DNA of 64,000 bases from Gluconobacter cerevisiae (GCF_015244675.1 NZ_JABCQO010000004.1:1-64000); one strand, 5' to 3'; shown: positions 36,346-45,484, counted from the first letter of the stretch. Notes: generated by a model from the sequence alone, not told the origin. Numbers and translations: made by a program.

Positions 36346-36443
36346 ACGCGTGCGCGGAAGCGGTGTCCTTATCGGAGGCCAAAGTATTCTGCAAGCGCAT
36401 TATTTTCTTGAACGCTCAATCATAAGTGTCTCCTTTCCTCAAG

Positions 36444-36478
36444 TCACGACGACGTGAATGCCCTCACAGTGACGTGAG
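36444..36478. promoter_or_regulatory. Tandem TCAC/GTGA inverted repeats upstream of gcd
   Basis: TCACG-ACGA-CGTGA (36444-36457) and CTCAC-AGTGAC-GTGAG (36463-36478) are adjacent inverted repeats about 100 bp upstream of gcd, with half-sites of the same TCAC/GTGA type. This is a candidate operator pair for gcd or the divergent rpmI operon. Confidence 0.4.
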
Positions 36479-36575
36479 CAAAGTGAACCTTCTGACATCT
36501 TGACCCTTGATATCCTTCCATGTGCTTTGTCCGGAAGTCACCGTGCTGCACCAGAACAACATCTTCAGGAACATC

Positions 36576-39002
36576 ATGAGCACATCATCCCGGCCAGGGC
36601 TTTGGGCCCTGATAACGGCCGCGGTCTTCGCGCTTTGCGGCGCGATCCTTACCGTAGGCGGCGCATGGGTCGCCGCTATCGGCGGCCCACTGTATTACGT
36701 CATCCTTGGCCTGGCGCTCCTTGCCACGGCTTTCCTCTCATTCCGGCGCAATCCCGCTGCACTTTATCTCTTTGCAGTCGTCGTTTTCGCAACGGTCATC
36801 TGGGAACTTACGGTTGTCGGTCTCGACATCTGGGCCCTGATCCCGCGTTCGGACATCGTCATCATCCTCGGCATCTGGCTGCTGCTACCGTTCGTCTCCC
36901 GCCAGATCGGCGGAACACGCACGACCATTCTGCCGCTCGCAGGGGCCGTTGGCGTTGCGGTTCTGGCCCTGTTCGCCAGCCTCTTCACGGACCCGCACGA
37001 CATCAGCGGCGAACTGCCGACGCAGATCGCAAACGCCTCCCCCGCCGACCCGGACAACGTCCCGGCCAGCGAATGGCACGCTTACGGTCGCACGCAGGCC
37101 GGTGACCGCTGGTCCCCGCTGAATCAGGTCAACGCATCGAACGTCAGCAACCTCAAGGTCGCATGGCATATCCACACCGGGGATATGATGACGCCGAACG
37201 ATCCGGGTGAAGCGACGAACGAAGCCACCCCGATCGAATTCAACAACACGCTTTACATGTGCTCCCTGCACCAGAAGCTGTTTGCGATCGACGGCGCGAC
37301 CGGCAACGTCAAATGGGTCTATGATCCGAAACTCCAGATCAACCCGGGCTTCCAACATCTGACCTGCCGTGGCGTCAGCTTCCACGAAACGCCGGTCAAT
37401 GCGACCGATTCCGATGGCAACCTCGCTCCGACGGACTGCGCCAAGCGCATCATCCTGCCGGTCAACGATGGCCGTCTGGTTGAAGTCGATGCAGACACGG
37501 GCAAGACCTGCTCGGGCTTCGGCACCAATGGCGAAATCGATCTGCGCGTTCCGAACCAGCCCTACACGACGCCCGGCCAGTACGAGCCGACGTCCCCGCC
37601 GGTCATCACGGACAAGCTGATCATCGCTAACAGCGCGATCACCGATAACGGTTCGGTCAAGCAGGCTTCAGGCGCCACGCAGGCATTCGACGTCTATACC
37701 GGCAAGCGCGTCTGGGTCTTCGATGCCTCGAACTCCGACCCGAACCAGCTTCCGGATGAAAACCATCCTGTCTTCCATCCGAACTCCCCAAACTCCTGGA
37801 TCGTGTCGTCCTACGACAAGGCCCTGAACCTCGTTTACATTCCGATGGGCGTGGGCACTCCCGATCAGTGGGGCGGATATCGCACGAAGGATTCCGAGCG
37901 TTTTGCTCCGGGCATCGTCGCACTGAACGCAGACACGGGTAAGCTCGCCTGGTTCTACCAGACGGTTCATCACGATCTGTGGGACATGGACGTTCCGTCC
38001 CAGCCGAGCCTCGTGGATATTACGCAAAAGGACGGCACACTTGTTCCGGCCATGTATATCCCGACCAAGACCGGCGATATCTTTGTCCTCGACCGTCGCA
38101 CCGGCAAGGAAATTGTCGCAGCTCCGGAAACACCGGTCCCCGGCGGCGCTGCTCCTGGCGATTACACCAACCCGACACAGCGGATGTCCAAGCTGACGCT
38201 GCGTCCGAAGAACCCGCTGAACGACTCCGATATCTGGGGCGGCACGATCTTCGATCAGATGTTCTGCAGCATCTATTTCCACAGCCTGCGCTACGAAGGT
38301 CCCTTCACGCCGCCGTCGCTTCAGGGCTCGCTCATCTTCCCGGGCGATCTGGGTATGTTCGAATGGGGCGGCCTGGCCGTCGATCCGCAGCGTCAGGTCG
38401 CTTTCGCCAATCCGATCTCCCTGCCGTTCGTCTCCCAGCTGGTTCCTCGCGGACCGGGCAACCCGCTCTGGCCTGACGAAAACGCCAAGGGCACGGGCGG
38501 CGAAACCGGCCTGCAGCACAATTATGGCATTCCGTACGCCGTCAACCTGCATCCGTTCCTGGATCCGGTGCTGCTGCCGCTCGGCATCAAGATGCCCTGC
38601 CGCACACCGCCCTGGGGCTATGTCGCGGGTATTGACCTGAAGACCAACAAGGTCGTCTGGCAGCACCGTAACGGCACTCTGCGGGATTCCATGTACGGAA
38701 GCTCCCTGCCGATCCCGCTGCCGCCGATCAAGATCGGTGTTCCGAGCCTTGGCGGCCCGCTCTCCACAGCTGGCAACATCGGCATCCTGACGTCGTCCAT
38801 GGATTACTACATCCGGGCTTACAACCTGACCACGGGCAAGGTCCTCTGGCAGGATCGTCTGCCGGCTGGTGCCCAAAACACTCCGATGACGTATGCCATC
38901 AACGGCAAGCAGTACATCGTAACCTATGCTGGCGGACACAACTCGTTCCCGACCCGCATGGGCGACGACATCATCGCCTACGCTCTGCCCGATCAGAAAT
39001 GA
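36576..39002 (+). CDS. gcd: Membrane-bound PQQ-dependent glucose dehydrogenase
   Basis: An 808-residue quinoprotein that oxidises glucose to glucono-lactone in the periplasm and passes electrons to ubiquinone. Residues about 10-140 make five membrane helices; residues 160-808 form the PQQ beta-propeller with repeated tryptophan-docking segments such as YTGKRVWVFDASN and LNADTGKLAWFYQTVHHDLWD, then VPSQPSLVDI and MFEWGGLAVDPQRQVAFANP. The start is ATG 36576 with AGGA upstream. The length matches known mGDH of Gluconobacter. It stands alone, with a strong terminator behind and candidate operators ahead. Confidence 0.97.
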   Translation: MSTSSRPGLWALITAAVFALCGAILTVGGAWVAAIGGPLYYVILGLALLATAFLSFRRNPAALYLFAVVVFATVIWELTVVGLDIWALIPRSDIVIILGIWLLLPFVSRQIGGTRTTILPLAGAVGVAVLALFASLFTDPHDISGELPTQIANASPADPDNVPASEWHAYGRTQAGDRWSPLNQVNASNVSNLKVAWHIHTGDMMTPNDPGEATNEATPIEFNNTLYMCSLHQKLFAIDGATGNVKWVYDPKLQINPGFQHLTCRGVSFHETPVNATDSDGNLAPTDCAKRIILPVNDGRLVEVDADTGKTCSGFGTNGEIDLRVPNQPYTTPGQYEPTSPPVITDKLIIANSAITDNGSVKQASGATQAFDVYTGKRVWVFDASNSDPNQLPDENHPVFHPNSPNSWIVSSYDKALNLVYIPMGVGTPDQWGGYRTKDSERFAPGIVALNADTGKLAWFYQTVHHDLWDMDVPSQPSLVDITQKDGTLVPAMYIPTKTGDIFVLDRRTGKEIVAAPETPVPGGAAPGDYTNPTQRMSKLTLRPKNPLNDSDIWGGTIFDQMFCSIYFHSLRYEGPFTPPSLQGSLIFPGDLGMFEWGGLAVDPQRQVAFANPISLPFVSQLVPRGPGNPLWPDENAKGTGGETGLQHNYGIPYAVNLHPFLDPVLLPLGIKMPCRTPPWGYVAGIDLKTNKVVWQHRNGTLRDSMYGSSLPIPLPPIKIGVPSLGGPLSTAGNIGILTSSMDYYIRAYNLTTGKVLWQDRLPAGAQNTPMTYAINGKQYIVTYAGGHNSFPTRMGDDIIAYALPDQK

Positions 39003-39025
39003 TCTGACAGGACTACACGGGTTAT

Positions 39026-39063
39026 AAAAAAGGGGAGGTGCCATCCGGCATCTCCCCTTTTTT
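39026..39063 (+). terminator. Intrinsic terminator after gcd
   Basis: AAAAAAGGGGAGGTGCC (39026-39042) pairs with GGCATCTCCCCTTTTTT (39047-39063), one G-T pair, loop ATCC. Confidence 0.85.
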
Positions 39064-39136
39064 GGTGGCAGCTGACTGGCCAGAGAAGCGTTCGTTACAT
39101 ATGGTAATACTTCGGTCGCAGACGTAGAGACATGCC

Positions 39137-39790
39137 ATGACATTGCCCGCCATTCGTCCCGCACTCGCCATAACGGCTGCAGTTCTCAGTATGATGACGG
39201 CAGCCCGTGCCGAAGACCATCCCCTCGGCGCCATGCTGGACCCGCACCATTATAGCCAGCTTATCTACCCCCCGGCGGAACTCGAACAACGCAAAAACGG
39301 AACGGCGCATATCCGCTGCACCATCAGTCCCACGGGTTTTCCTACAGAGTGTGAGACAACCGCATCACAGCCGGACTTCGCAATCGCCGCCGAAAATCTG
39401 GCCTATAGCTCAAAATTCCTTCCAGCTTACGAGAATGGCAAAGCCGTCCAAAGCACGTGGGAGTACACGTACACTTTCCACACCTCCGCCGACTTGATGC
39501 ATCCGCTACTCGATAAAATGCACTCTGCCCCCCCTCATTATCCAGAAGCAGCGGATGCTGATTCTATCGGCGCGCGTATCACTGTCATCTGCCAGATCGA
39601 TCAGATCGGGACCGCCCATGACTGCACTGCCAGCGACGGCCCCACCATCCTGCAACGCGCCTCGCTCGCCTATTTTAGTCTCGCAAGATACTATCCCGCT
39701 CTAAAGGACGGACAGCCTGTGTCTGCGCAGTATCATGGCAATATCGACTGGGATGCGTCTCATCCTGTGGACCAAAAGGGATTCCGCTAA
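39137..39790 (+). CDS. Periplasmic protein with two TonB C-terminal-like domains
   Basis: A 217-residue exported protein with a signal peptide (residues 1-25, ending ARA-ED). Two similar repeats follow. The first, about 40-117, has LIYPPAELEQRKNGTAHIRC, ISPTGFPTECE and YENGKAVQSTWEYTYTF. The second, about 130-205, has APPHYPEAADADSIGARITV, QIDQIGTAHDC and KDGQPVSAQYHGNI. Each matches the TonB_C pattern (YP..., G...V.C.I...G, FxPAxxxGxxV), but there is no membrane helix or proline linker, so this is not a classical TonB. Four conserved Cys may form disulfides. The role is unknown. Confidence 0.65.
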   Translation: MTLPAIRPALAITAAVLSMMTAARAEDHPLGAMLDPHHYSQLIYPPAELEQRKNGTAHIRCTISPTGFPTECETTASQPDFAIAAENLAYSSKFLPAYENGKAVQSTWEYTYTFHTSADLMHPLLDKMHSAPPHYPEAADADSIGARITVICQIDQIGTAHDCTASDGPTILQRASLAYFSLARYYPALKDGQPVSAQYHGNIDWDASHPVDQKGFR

Positions 39791-39898
39791 TTTTGTGGGA
39801 AATGACGCAACTTGCGTCCCGCATGCAACATATTGCATGATTTCCGCCAATCCGGGGCGCGGCATCCACGACCCGGCCCCGCTCTGGAGACCAGCATC

Positions 39899-40108
39899 AT
39901 GTCATTCCGCCGCCTGTCCGTTGCCGCCTTTGCCATTATGGCCCTGGGTGCCCAGATGGCCCATGCCAAGCCCTGCCGTGATGACAAGGGCAAGTTCGTC
40001 AAATGCGAAGCACCGCAGAAGCCGAAGCCTTGCCGGGACGCAAAAGGCAAGTTCACCAAGTGCCCCACACCTGCCAGCAGCCCAGCTCCTGCAACAGCAC
40101 CGAAGTAA
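39899..40108 (+). CDS. Small secreted protein with duplicated CRDxKGKF-KC motif
   Basis: A 69-residue exported protein. The signal peptide SFRRLSVAAFAIMALGAQMA ends at about residue 24 (AHA-KP). The mature part has two near-identical units, KPCRDDKGKFVKC and KPCRDAKGKFTKC, joined by EAPQKP and followed by a Pro/Ala/Ser tail. Paired Cys in each unit suggest two small disulfide loops. The start is ATG 39899; the longer frame has no signal-like start. Similar repeats are seen in small proteins of this order, without known function. Confidence 0.75.
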   Translation: MSFRRLSVAAFAIMALGAQMAHAKPCRDDKGKFVKCEAPQKPKPCRDAKGKFTKCPTPASSPAPATAPK

Positions 40109-40116
40109 CACGTCAT

Positions 40117-40148
40117 ACCCCCGAAGGCCTCAGCCAACGGGGGTTTTT
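40117..40148 (+). terminator. Intrinsic terminator
   Basis: ACCCCCG (40117-40123) pairs with CGGGGGT (40138-40144) and is followed by TTTTT. It ends the small secreted-protein gene just before the sufE stop codon. Confidence 0.7.
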
Positions 40149-40588
40149 CACGCCTGAAGGGCGGCCCGCTTCTGAATGGCCTGCGCCATGGCCTCGACCC
40201 CGTTGCCACGATTGGTCGAAAGCGCCTTGACCAGCCCCATGTCGTGCAAAAACACCGGACTTGTCCCCAAGATTTCCGCACTGGGTCGGCCAGAGTAAAC
40301 CCTCAGCAACAGCGCCACGAGCCCTTGGACGATCGCAGCATCGGACGCGCCGGCAAAAAACAGCTTCCCGTCGCGCTCAGCCGCCTCAAGCCAGACCTGA
40401 CTCTGACAGCCCGGCACACGATGAGCATCATCCTGCCAAGCCTCCGGAAAGGGCGGCAGCTTGCGTCCCATCTCGATGATGTACTGATACCGCTCCATCC
40501 AGTCATCAAACAGACCCAACTCAGCCTCGATCTCCTCAATGGCAGCAGCAGCCGTGTCTTCCGGGGGAACAAGATAGGCATCACTCAC
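40148..40588 (-). CDS. sufE: SufE-family cysteine desulfurase activator
   Basis: A 146-residue SufE-like protein. The key loop is HRVPGCQSQVWLEA, whose Cys (about residue 61) accepts sulfur from the desulfurase SufS. Further family segments are DWMERYQYIIEMGRKLPPFP, GASDAAIVQGLVALLLRVYS and LSTNRGNGVEAMAQAIQKRA. It feeds Fe-S cluster assembly. No other suf gene is in the window. It lies 24 bp downstream of the sensor-kinase pair on the same strand, so it may be co-transcribed with them. Confidence 0.92.
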   Translation of the reverse strand: MSDAYLVPPEDTAAAAIEEIEAELGLFDDWMERYQYIIEMGRKLPPFPEAWQDDAHRVPGCQSQVWLEAAERDGKLFFAGASDAAIVQGLVALLLRVYSGRPSAEILGTSPVFLHDMGLVKALSTNRGNGVEAMAQAIQKRAALQA

Positions 40589-40612
40589 GCGTCATAATCT
40601 CCGTTACAGGCT

Positions 40613-42550
40613 TCAGTCCGTGCTCCCCCTGCCATGACGCATGGTTTCGGCAACGGCTCTGCGCAAGGCGTCCTGCGTAAAAGGCTTTGGCAGAAGCAGA
40701 CCGTTTTCAGGCGTCGGCATATCATCTGTATGGCCGCTGATAAACAGGACCTTCATTCCCGACACCACTTTCAGTAATGCTGTCGCACAGGTCAGACCAT
40801 CATATTCAGGCATTCGCATATCGACGATCGCCAGATCAAACGGAGATGCCGGATCGACAGAGTTCAGCGCTTCCTCTAGCGAAGAAACAGCCGTCACCTT
40901 ATGTCCCTCCTGCGTGAGGAAACCTGCCGTCACCATCCGTACTGGCGCTTCATCGTCCAGCACCAGAACTTTCAGCGACCGTTCAACTTTCCTATCAGGT
41001 CTTTCCGGCTGACTAACCCGCTGCTGTCCGCTCTGCGCTACCGGCAGAATCAGCGTCATGCGCGTTCCCTTACCCACGACACTCTCGACAACGATCTCCC
41101 CGTAACTACGACTGAGAAATCCATAAACGCTCGACAGCCCCAGTCCCGTTCCGCGGCCGACATCCTTGGTCGTGAAGAACGGATCAAAAATTCTCGCCGC
41201 AATTTCGGGTGTCATACCAGCGCCTTCATCCACGACGTCCAGCGCCACCGCCCGGTCAGGACAACACTCCGCAGGCAGATCCGTCCGCTTTTGTGTCACA
41301 ACCCGCGCGCTGATCCGCACCGTTCCACCATCCGCCATGGCATCGCGTGCATTCACACACAAATTCAGAAGCGCCATTTCAAGCTGGTCGGCATCCGACC
41401 AGACCAGCGGCAGATCCTGTGAAAAGTCCTCGACACACAGCGCACAGGGTGAGGCCACCGCCGGCGCACCACGCTTCTTGAGACTTTGGCGGAGAAGATC
41501 CGTCAAACCGGGCAGGAGCTGCTCCAGCGACACCGCCGACAGACGCGCCTCGCGCGGACGTCCGAACTGAAGCAGCCGTCGCGTCAGAACTGCCCCACGC
41601 TGCGCTGAATCAGCCGCATTGCGCAGCAGCGTTACAGACGCCTCATCAAGATCGGCAATATCTTCCAGCAACTCGAGAGATCCTGAAATCGCCGCGAGCA
41701 GATTATTGAAATCATGGGCGATTCCTCCTGCCAACGTCCCAAGGGACTGAAGCTTTTCCGCCTGTCGCAGCCGCGATTCCATAGCAACGCGCGATGTCAC
41801 ATCCCGGTCCATGCTGACCTGCCAGGCGTCTTCCGAAGACGCACCTTCCGGCCACGCCAGCGCCAGTCGCGTCAGTTCATGCCAGCGCATGGACGTCTTG
41901 CCGCCCTCTTCCGCAAGAACTTCCCCAACCAGACGTTCTTCCTGCCCGGACCTGCGAACGCTCTCTCGCATGGCCACGACATCCGGCCACAGACTTTCCG
42001 GGAAATGAGCCTGCTCGATCTCGGCACCGCTCTCGGATTCATCCCGCACATTGCTCCGGATGCACCGCCCGTCCCGATCAGAAAAGACCAGTCCGATCGG
42101 AAGCGCTTCCATCAAACCACGCAACAGCGCCTGTTCAGTTCTTAACGCCCGCTGTGCCAGACAATGCTGTGTGACTTCCCCAACCAGAGACCGCAGCGCA
42201 TCCGAATCCCAGGGTTTATGCACATAAGCCTGCACCTGCCCCTGATTAAGCGCCGACACAACAGCTTCCAGATCTGCGTATCCCGTCAACAGGATGCTTC
42301 GTGCGTCTGAAAACGCACGCGCCTGCATCAACAACTGATCTCCGGTCAGGCCCGGCATCCGCTGGTCGGAAATAATGGTCGCAACATCCCGATGTTCCCG
42401 CAACAGATCCAGCGCTCGTAGCGGGTCCGTCGTGGACAGGATTTCGTACTGGTCTTCCAGCAGATCCGTCAAGGCAACGAGGATTTCCTCCTCATCATCA
42501 ACCAGCAGTATCAGAGGGCGCGAGGGCCCTTTTGCGCTCCAGAAAGTCAT
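40613..42550 (-). CDS. Hybrid histidine kinase (REC-PAS-HisKA-HATPase-REC)
   Basis: A 645-residue soluble hybrid kinase. An N-terminal receiver (about 13-125; phosphoacceptor in IISDQRMPG) has the RpfG-like ILLTGYADLEAVVSALNQG helix. A PAS-like region follows (about 140-260), then the H-box GGIAHDFNNLLAAIS (His about 281), N-box LLNLCVNARDAM, G1 DVVDEGAGM, G2 GRGTGLGLSSVYGFL, and a second receiver (about 515-635, AIVDMRMPE). No membrane segment is present. Its start overlaps the stop of the upstream kinase by ATGA, so the two are made together. The signal is unknown. Confidence 0.9.
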   Translation of the reverse strand: MTFWSAKGPSRPLILLVDDEEEILVALTDLLEDQYEILSTTDPLRALDLLREHRDVATIISDQRMPGLTGDQLLMQARAFSDARSILLTGYADLEAVVSALNQGQVQAYVHKPWDSDALRSLVGEVTQHCLAQRALRTEQALLRGLMEALPIGLVFSDRDGRCIRSNVRDESESGAEIEQAHFPESLWPDVVAMRESVRRSGQEERLVGEVLAEEGGKTSMRWHELTRLALAWPEGASSEDAWQVSMDRDVTSRVAMESRLRQAEKLQSLGTLAGGIAHDFNNLLAAISGSLELLEDIADLDEASVTLLRNAADSAQRGAVLTRRLLQFGRPREARLSAVSLEQLLPGLTDLLRQSLKKRGAPAVASPCALCVEDFSQDLPLVWSDADQLEMALLNLCVNARDAMADGGTVRISARVVTQKRTDLPAECCPDRAVALDVVDEGAGMTPEIAARIFDPFFTTKDVGRGTGLGLSSVYGFLSRSYGEIVVESVVGKGTRMTLILPVAQSGQQRVSQPERPDRKVERSLKVLVLDDEAPVRMVTAGFLTQEGHKVTAVSSLEEALNSVDPASPFDLAIVDMRMPEYDGLTCATALLKVVSGMKVLFISGHTDDMPTPENGLLLPKPFTQDALRRAVAETMRHGRGSTD

Positions 42551-44340
42551 GCTGCGCGGCCGGTCGCCACCGGCCCCTCCTCGGTCATGCGAATGGGCAG
42601 ACTCAGCCGGAAACAGGCCCCGATGCCATGCCCACCCGGCAGATTGGCGTCCATTACTTCAATCGTCCCGTCATGCGCTTCCATGACACTATAGGCAATG
42701 GCCAGCCCCAGCCCCGTGCCGGTTCCCACGGGTTTAGTCGTAAAAAACGGGTCAAAGATCCGTGTTCGCAAATCATGTGGCAGACCCGGTCCGTCATCGC
42801 TCACACTCATTTCATAGCGACCATTCTCCAGCCGGGAAGCAATGACGATCGTACCGCGCACCACATCACTATCCACCGACAGATCCGCGAGCGCATCCGC
42901 CGCATTGGAAATGATGTTCATGACAACCTGATTAAGAAAAGCCGGCTGACAGACCAGCTCGGCCGGAGCCTGAAGATCCTTCCGTACAACGATCCCCGGC
43001 CCCAGCTTATGCGCCAGCAGGGCAAGCGCCGTTTCCAGAGCGGCCGGAACATCGACTTTCTGGAACGAGCTTTCGTCTAAGCGTGAAAACCGCCTCAGGC
43101 TCAGCACCAGATTTTGAATACGCTGCAATCCGAGCTTCATGGATTCCAGCCGCGACAGGCCTTTTTTAGTAAGCGACGTTGCTTCGTCGGTCGCATTAAC
43201 GCCTTGCAGGCGCTTGAGCGTCCGCGCCACCGTATCGGCATGCGCGATCGTGAAGGCCAGCGGATTGTTGATCTCATGTGCGATCCCCGCCACCAGTTCG
43301 CCCAGCGAGGCCATTTTTGCCGTCTGCACGAGCTTGGACTGCGCCTGAAGAAGCCTTTCGTTCGTGCGCGCCAGCTCCATATTGGCCTGTGCAAGCGCTT
43401 CCGCCATTTCCGCCTTGGCCCGCGCTGCCTCCAGAGTCAGAGCGTTCTGCTGACGTTCGATCTCCTGCTGGCGAAACTCATCCTGCGCCATCCTGCGCTG
43501 GGCCAGTGTCCGGATTCGCATCGCAAGAGCCTCAAGCGCGATATCGCTCGGCACCAAATCATCAATTCCGGCCTCGAAAAACTCCCCGGAAGACTGCCGC
43601 CTGAACCGTGACGCCTCCACGATCCCCAGTGTCCGAAACGGAATTCCGCCAGCCTCCAGCACAGCCTGCCGCCGCGCATCCAGAAGACGGCAGAATTTCA
43701 GATCCTCGTCTCCGCTCCCAAGTTCCAGCACCAGACAATCTGGACTGTCGGCCCCGCGCAGCCACCCACCCTCGATCAGATCGTCCGAACGTTCAATGGA
43801 TGTCACGGTATGCCCGTCACGCCAGAGCAACTCCCCCAACGTCGTTTCGGGCGCCTCCTCGACCGTATCGTCTTCGTCTTCCTCCTCACGTGGAGAATTG
43901 ACGATCACGATCCGTGCCCGACGCAAGCGAGACGCCTCATCGACCTGAAGAAGCTCCGGCCCCTCCCGCAACAACGCCCGCATCCGCAGAACCATCAGGT
44001 CAGGATGAGCCGATTTGGAAATATAGGCGTCAGCCCCGCTCTCCAGCCCTTCACGCTCCACGCCCGGCGACGCATCTTCCGTCAGCATCAGGATCGGAAT
44101 ATTGCGGGTCAGCGCATCCAGCCGCAGCCGCCGCGCAAGCTGGCCACCGCTCATTCCCGGCAGTTCGGTACAAGCCACCACCAGATCGGGCATCGTATCC
44201 TCGATCGTGCCCAAACCTTCCTCACCACTCGTCGCGCAGGTGAGCGCAAACCCTTCATTGACCAGAATCCGGGCAATCTGCCGGGCATGGTCGCAATCAG
44301 GCTCCACCAGAACGACCCGGGGCATATTCGACGTCACCAT
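42547..44340 (-). CDS. Receiver-containing histidine kinase
   Basis: A 597-residue soluble kinase. An N-terminal receiver-like domain begins PRVVLVEPDCDHA; the usual Asp-x-x-MPG loop is replaced by ACTELPGMSG, so the phosphoacceptor is doubtful. A second receiver-like region (about 145-290, CLVLELGSGDEDL) also looks degenerate. A coiled coil (about 300-345) leads to the H-box LVAGIAHEINNPLAFTIAHA, N-box NIISNAADAL, G1 VSDDGPGLP and G2 GTGTGLGLAIAYSVME. The start is ambiguous between 44325 and 44367. It is coupled to the hybrid kinase downstream. Confidence 0.85.
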   Translation of the reverse strand: MVTSNMPRVVLVEPDCDHARQIARILVNEGFALTCATSGEEGLGTIEDTMPDLVVACTELPGMSGGQLARRLRLDALTRNIPILMLTEDASPGVEREGLESGADAYISKSAHPDLMVLRMRALLREGPELLQVDEASRLRRARIVIVNSPREEEDEDDTVEEAPETTLGELLWRDGHTVTSIERSDDLIEGGWLRGADSPDCLVLELGSGDEDLKFCRLLDARRQAVLEAGGIPFRTLGIVEASRFRRQSSGEFFEAGIDDLVPSDIALEALAMRIRTLAQRRMAQDEFRQQEIERQQNALTLEAARAKAEMAEALAQANMELARTNERLLQAQSKLVQTAKMASLGELVAGIAHEINNPLAFTIAHADTVARTLKRLQGVNATDEATSLTKKGLSRLESMKLGLQRIQNLVLSLRRFSRLDESSFQKVDVPAALETALALLAHKLGPGIVVRKDLQAPAELVCQPAFLNQVVMNIISNAADALADLSVDSDVVRGTIVIASRLENGRYEMSVSDDGPGLPHDLRTRIFDPFFTTKPVGTGTGLGLAIAYSVMEAHDGTIEVMDANLPGGHGIGACFRLSLPIRMTEEGPVATGRAA

Positions 44341-44484
44341 CGGCATCTCAAATTCAGGAAAAGGCATGACGGCACGGGAAAGTTTGCATTGGCGATCTCT
44401 TGCAGCTAGTCCGAAGTGAACCATTCGTCCGCTTTCGGGGACGAACACTAACTCCCGTTGCCGGACCACTGGAAGCCATATCTC

Positions 44485-44895
44485 ATGGACATGCAGCCCC
44501 CGCCCCATATCACGGACCGCCTCCTCGGTAACAGAAACCGAAGCGAGTCATCGCTCACAACATCGTCGATGATCCGGATGGGCGTGTGGTCCGTCTGCTA
44601 TTTTGCCTTCTATCTGGCCCAGCAGATTGCCGAACTCATGGCACCTCTCCTGCTGATTCTGGGCCTAGGCTGGTATATTCTTCCGCATATCGTCAATGCG
44701 ATCACAACCAGCGCAGCCAGTGCCGACCCACAGGCACGCGACATCATGAATCATGTCGCCGGAACCCTTCCGAACCATCTTCAGATCGGCAGCCACCTCA
44801 TCACACCGGGCTCCCTCATCTTCGACGGCATCGTGCTTATGGCCATAGCCGCCATCGGTGCCACATTCTCGGCACTCGCCGCCCGCAACATGTAA
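44485..44895 (+). CDS. Small inner-membrane protein, two helices
   Basis: A 136-residue protein of unknown function. The start is ATG 44485 with GGAAG nine bases upstream. Two to three hydrophobic stretches are visible: about 35-50 (GVWSVCYFAFYLAQQI), 52-68 (LMAPLLLILGLGWYILP) and a C-terminal helix about 110-130 (IFDGIVLMAIAAIGATFSAL). The N-terminal 25 residues are polar. It is divergent from the kinase pair and convergent with the zinc-ribbon gene. No family recognised. Confidence 0.65.
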   Translation: MDMQPPPHITDRLLGNRNRSESSLTTSSMIRMGVWSVCYFAFYLAQQIAELMAPLLLILGLGWYILPHIVNAITTSAASADPQARDIMNHVAGTLPNHLQIGSHLITPGSLIFDGIVLMAIAAIGATFSALAARNM

Positions 44896-44923
44896 GACCC
44901 GCGGGGGCCGACCGAAACGGGGT

Positions 44924-45406
44924 TCAGGAAAAATGTCCGATCCCCGGAAGAAAACCGAACACGCCCGCTCCCTTCCAGTACCACAACGCAGCCACTCCGG
45001 AGCCTGCCAAGACAAGACTGGCCCCCCAAGCCGCAACCCAGAGACCGGCAGACCCGATCATCGACGGCCCTTCCAGTTCAGCCCGCGCCTGCACGTCACC
45101 GGCTGAGCGGGAATGCAGGACAGCCGAACGGCGCTCAGCGTTTCGCCCCGCCATCGCCCCGGTCGCCAGGAAAGCTCCCTCGGAACCAGTCGAAGAAACC
45201 TCCACCACAGCAGGTTTGCTGTCGTTCTCCTCCTCCGAAACTTCAAAGACAGTCGGCGCGACCTCGGGGACAGACTCCTGAGCCGCCGCAGAGCCAGTCA
45301 TTTCCCAACTGTCTCCACAATTGGCGCAGCGCAGACGCTTAACCCCTTTTGCCATCGCCTCCGGTACTTCAAAGACCGCATGACAGTGGGGGCATTCAAT
45401 GCGCAT
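44924..45406 (-). CDS. MJ0042-type zinc-ribbon membrane protein
   Basis: A 160-residue protein with an N-terminal zinc ribbon: IECPHCHAVFEVP and RLRCANCGDSWEM give the two CxxC pairs, as in the MJ0042/zinc_ribbon_4 family. A polar acidic linker follows, and one membrane helix lies near the end (about 125-145, LWVAAWGASLVLAGSGVAAL). In alphaproteobacteria such proteins commonly lie divergently from ftsEX, as here. A role in division or envelope is inferred only from synteny. Confidence 0.8.
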   Translation of the reverse strand: MRIECPHCHAVFEVPEAMAKGVKRLRCANCGDSWEMTGSAAAQESVPEVAPTVFEVSEEENDSKPAVVEVSSTGSEGAFLATGAMAGRNAERRSAVLHSRSAGDVQARAELEGPSMIGSAGLWVAAWGASLVLAGSGVAALWYWKGAGVFGFLPGIGHFS

Positions 45407-45484
45407 TCAATCAATCCCTTCGACAGCCAGCTCCGATCCGGCCTAGCCTGATCGATGTACTTGCCTGTTATGACGAAATGATCG

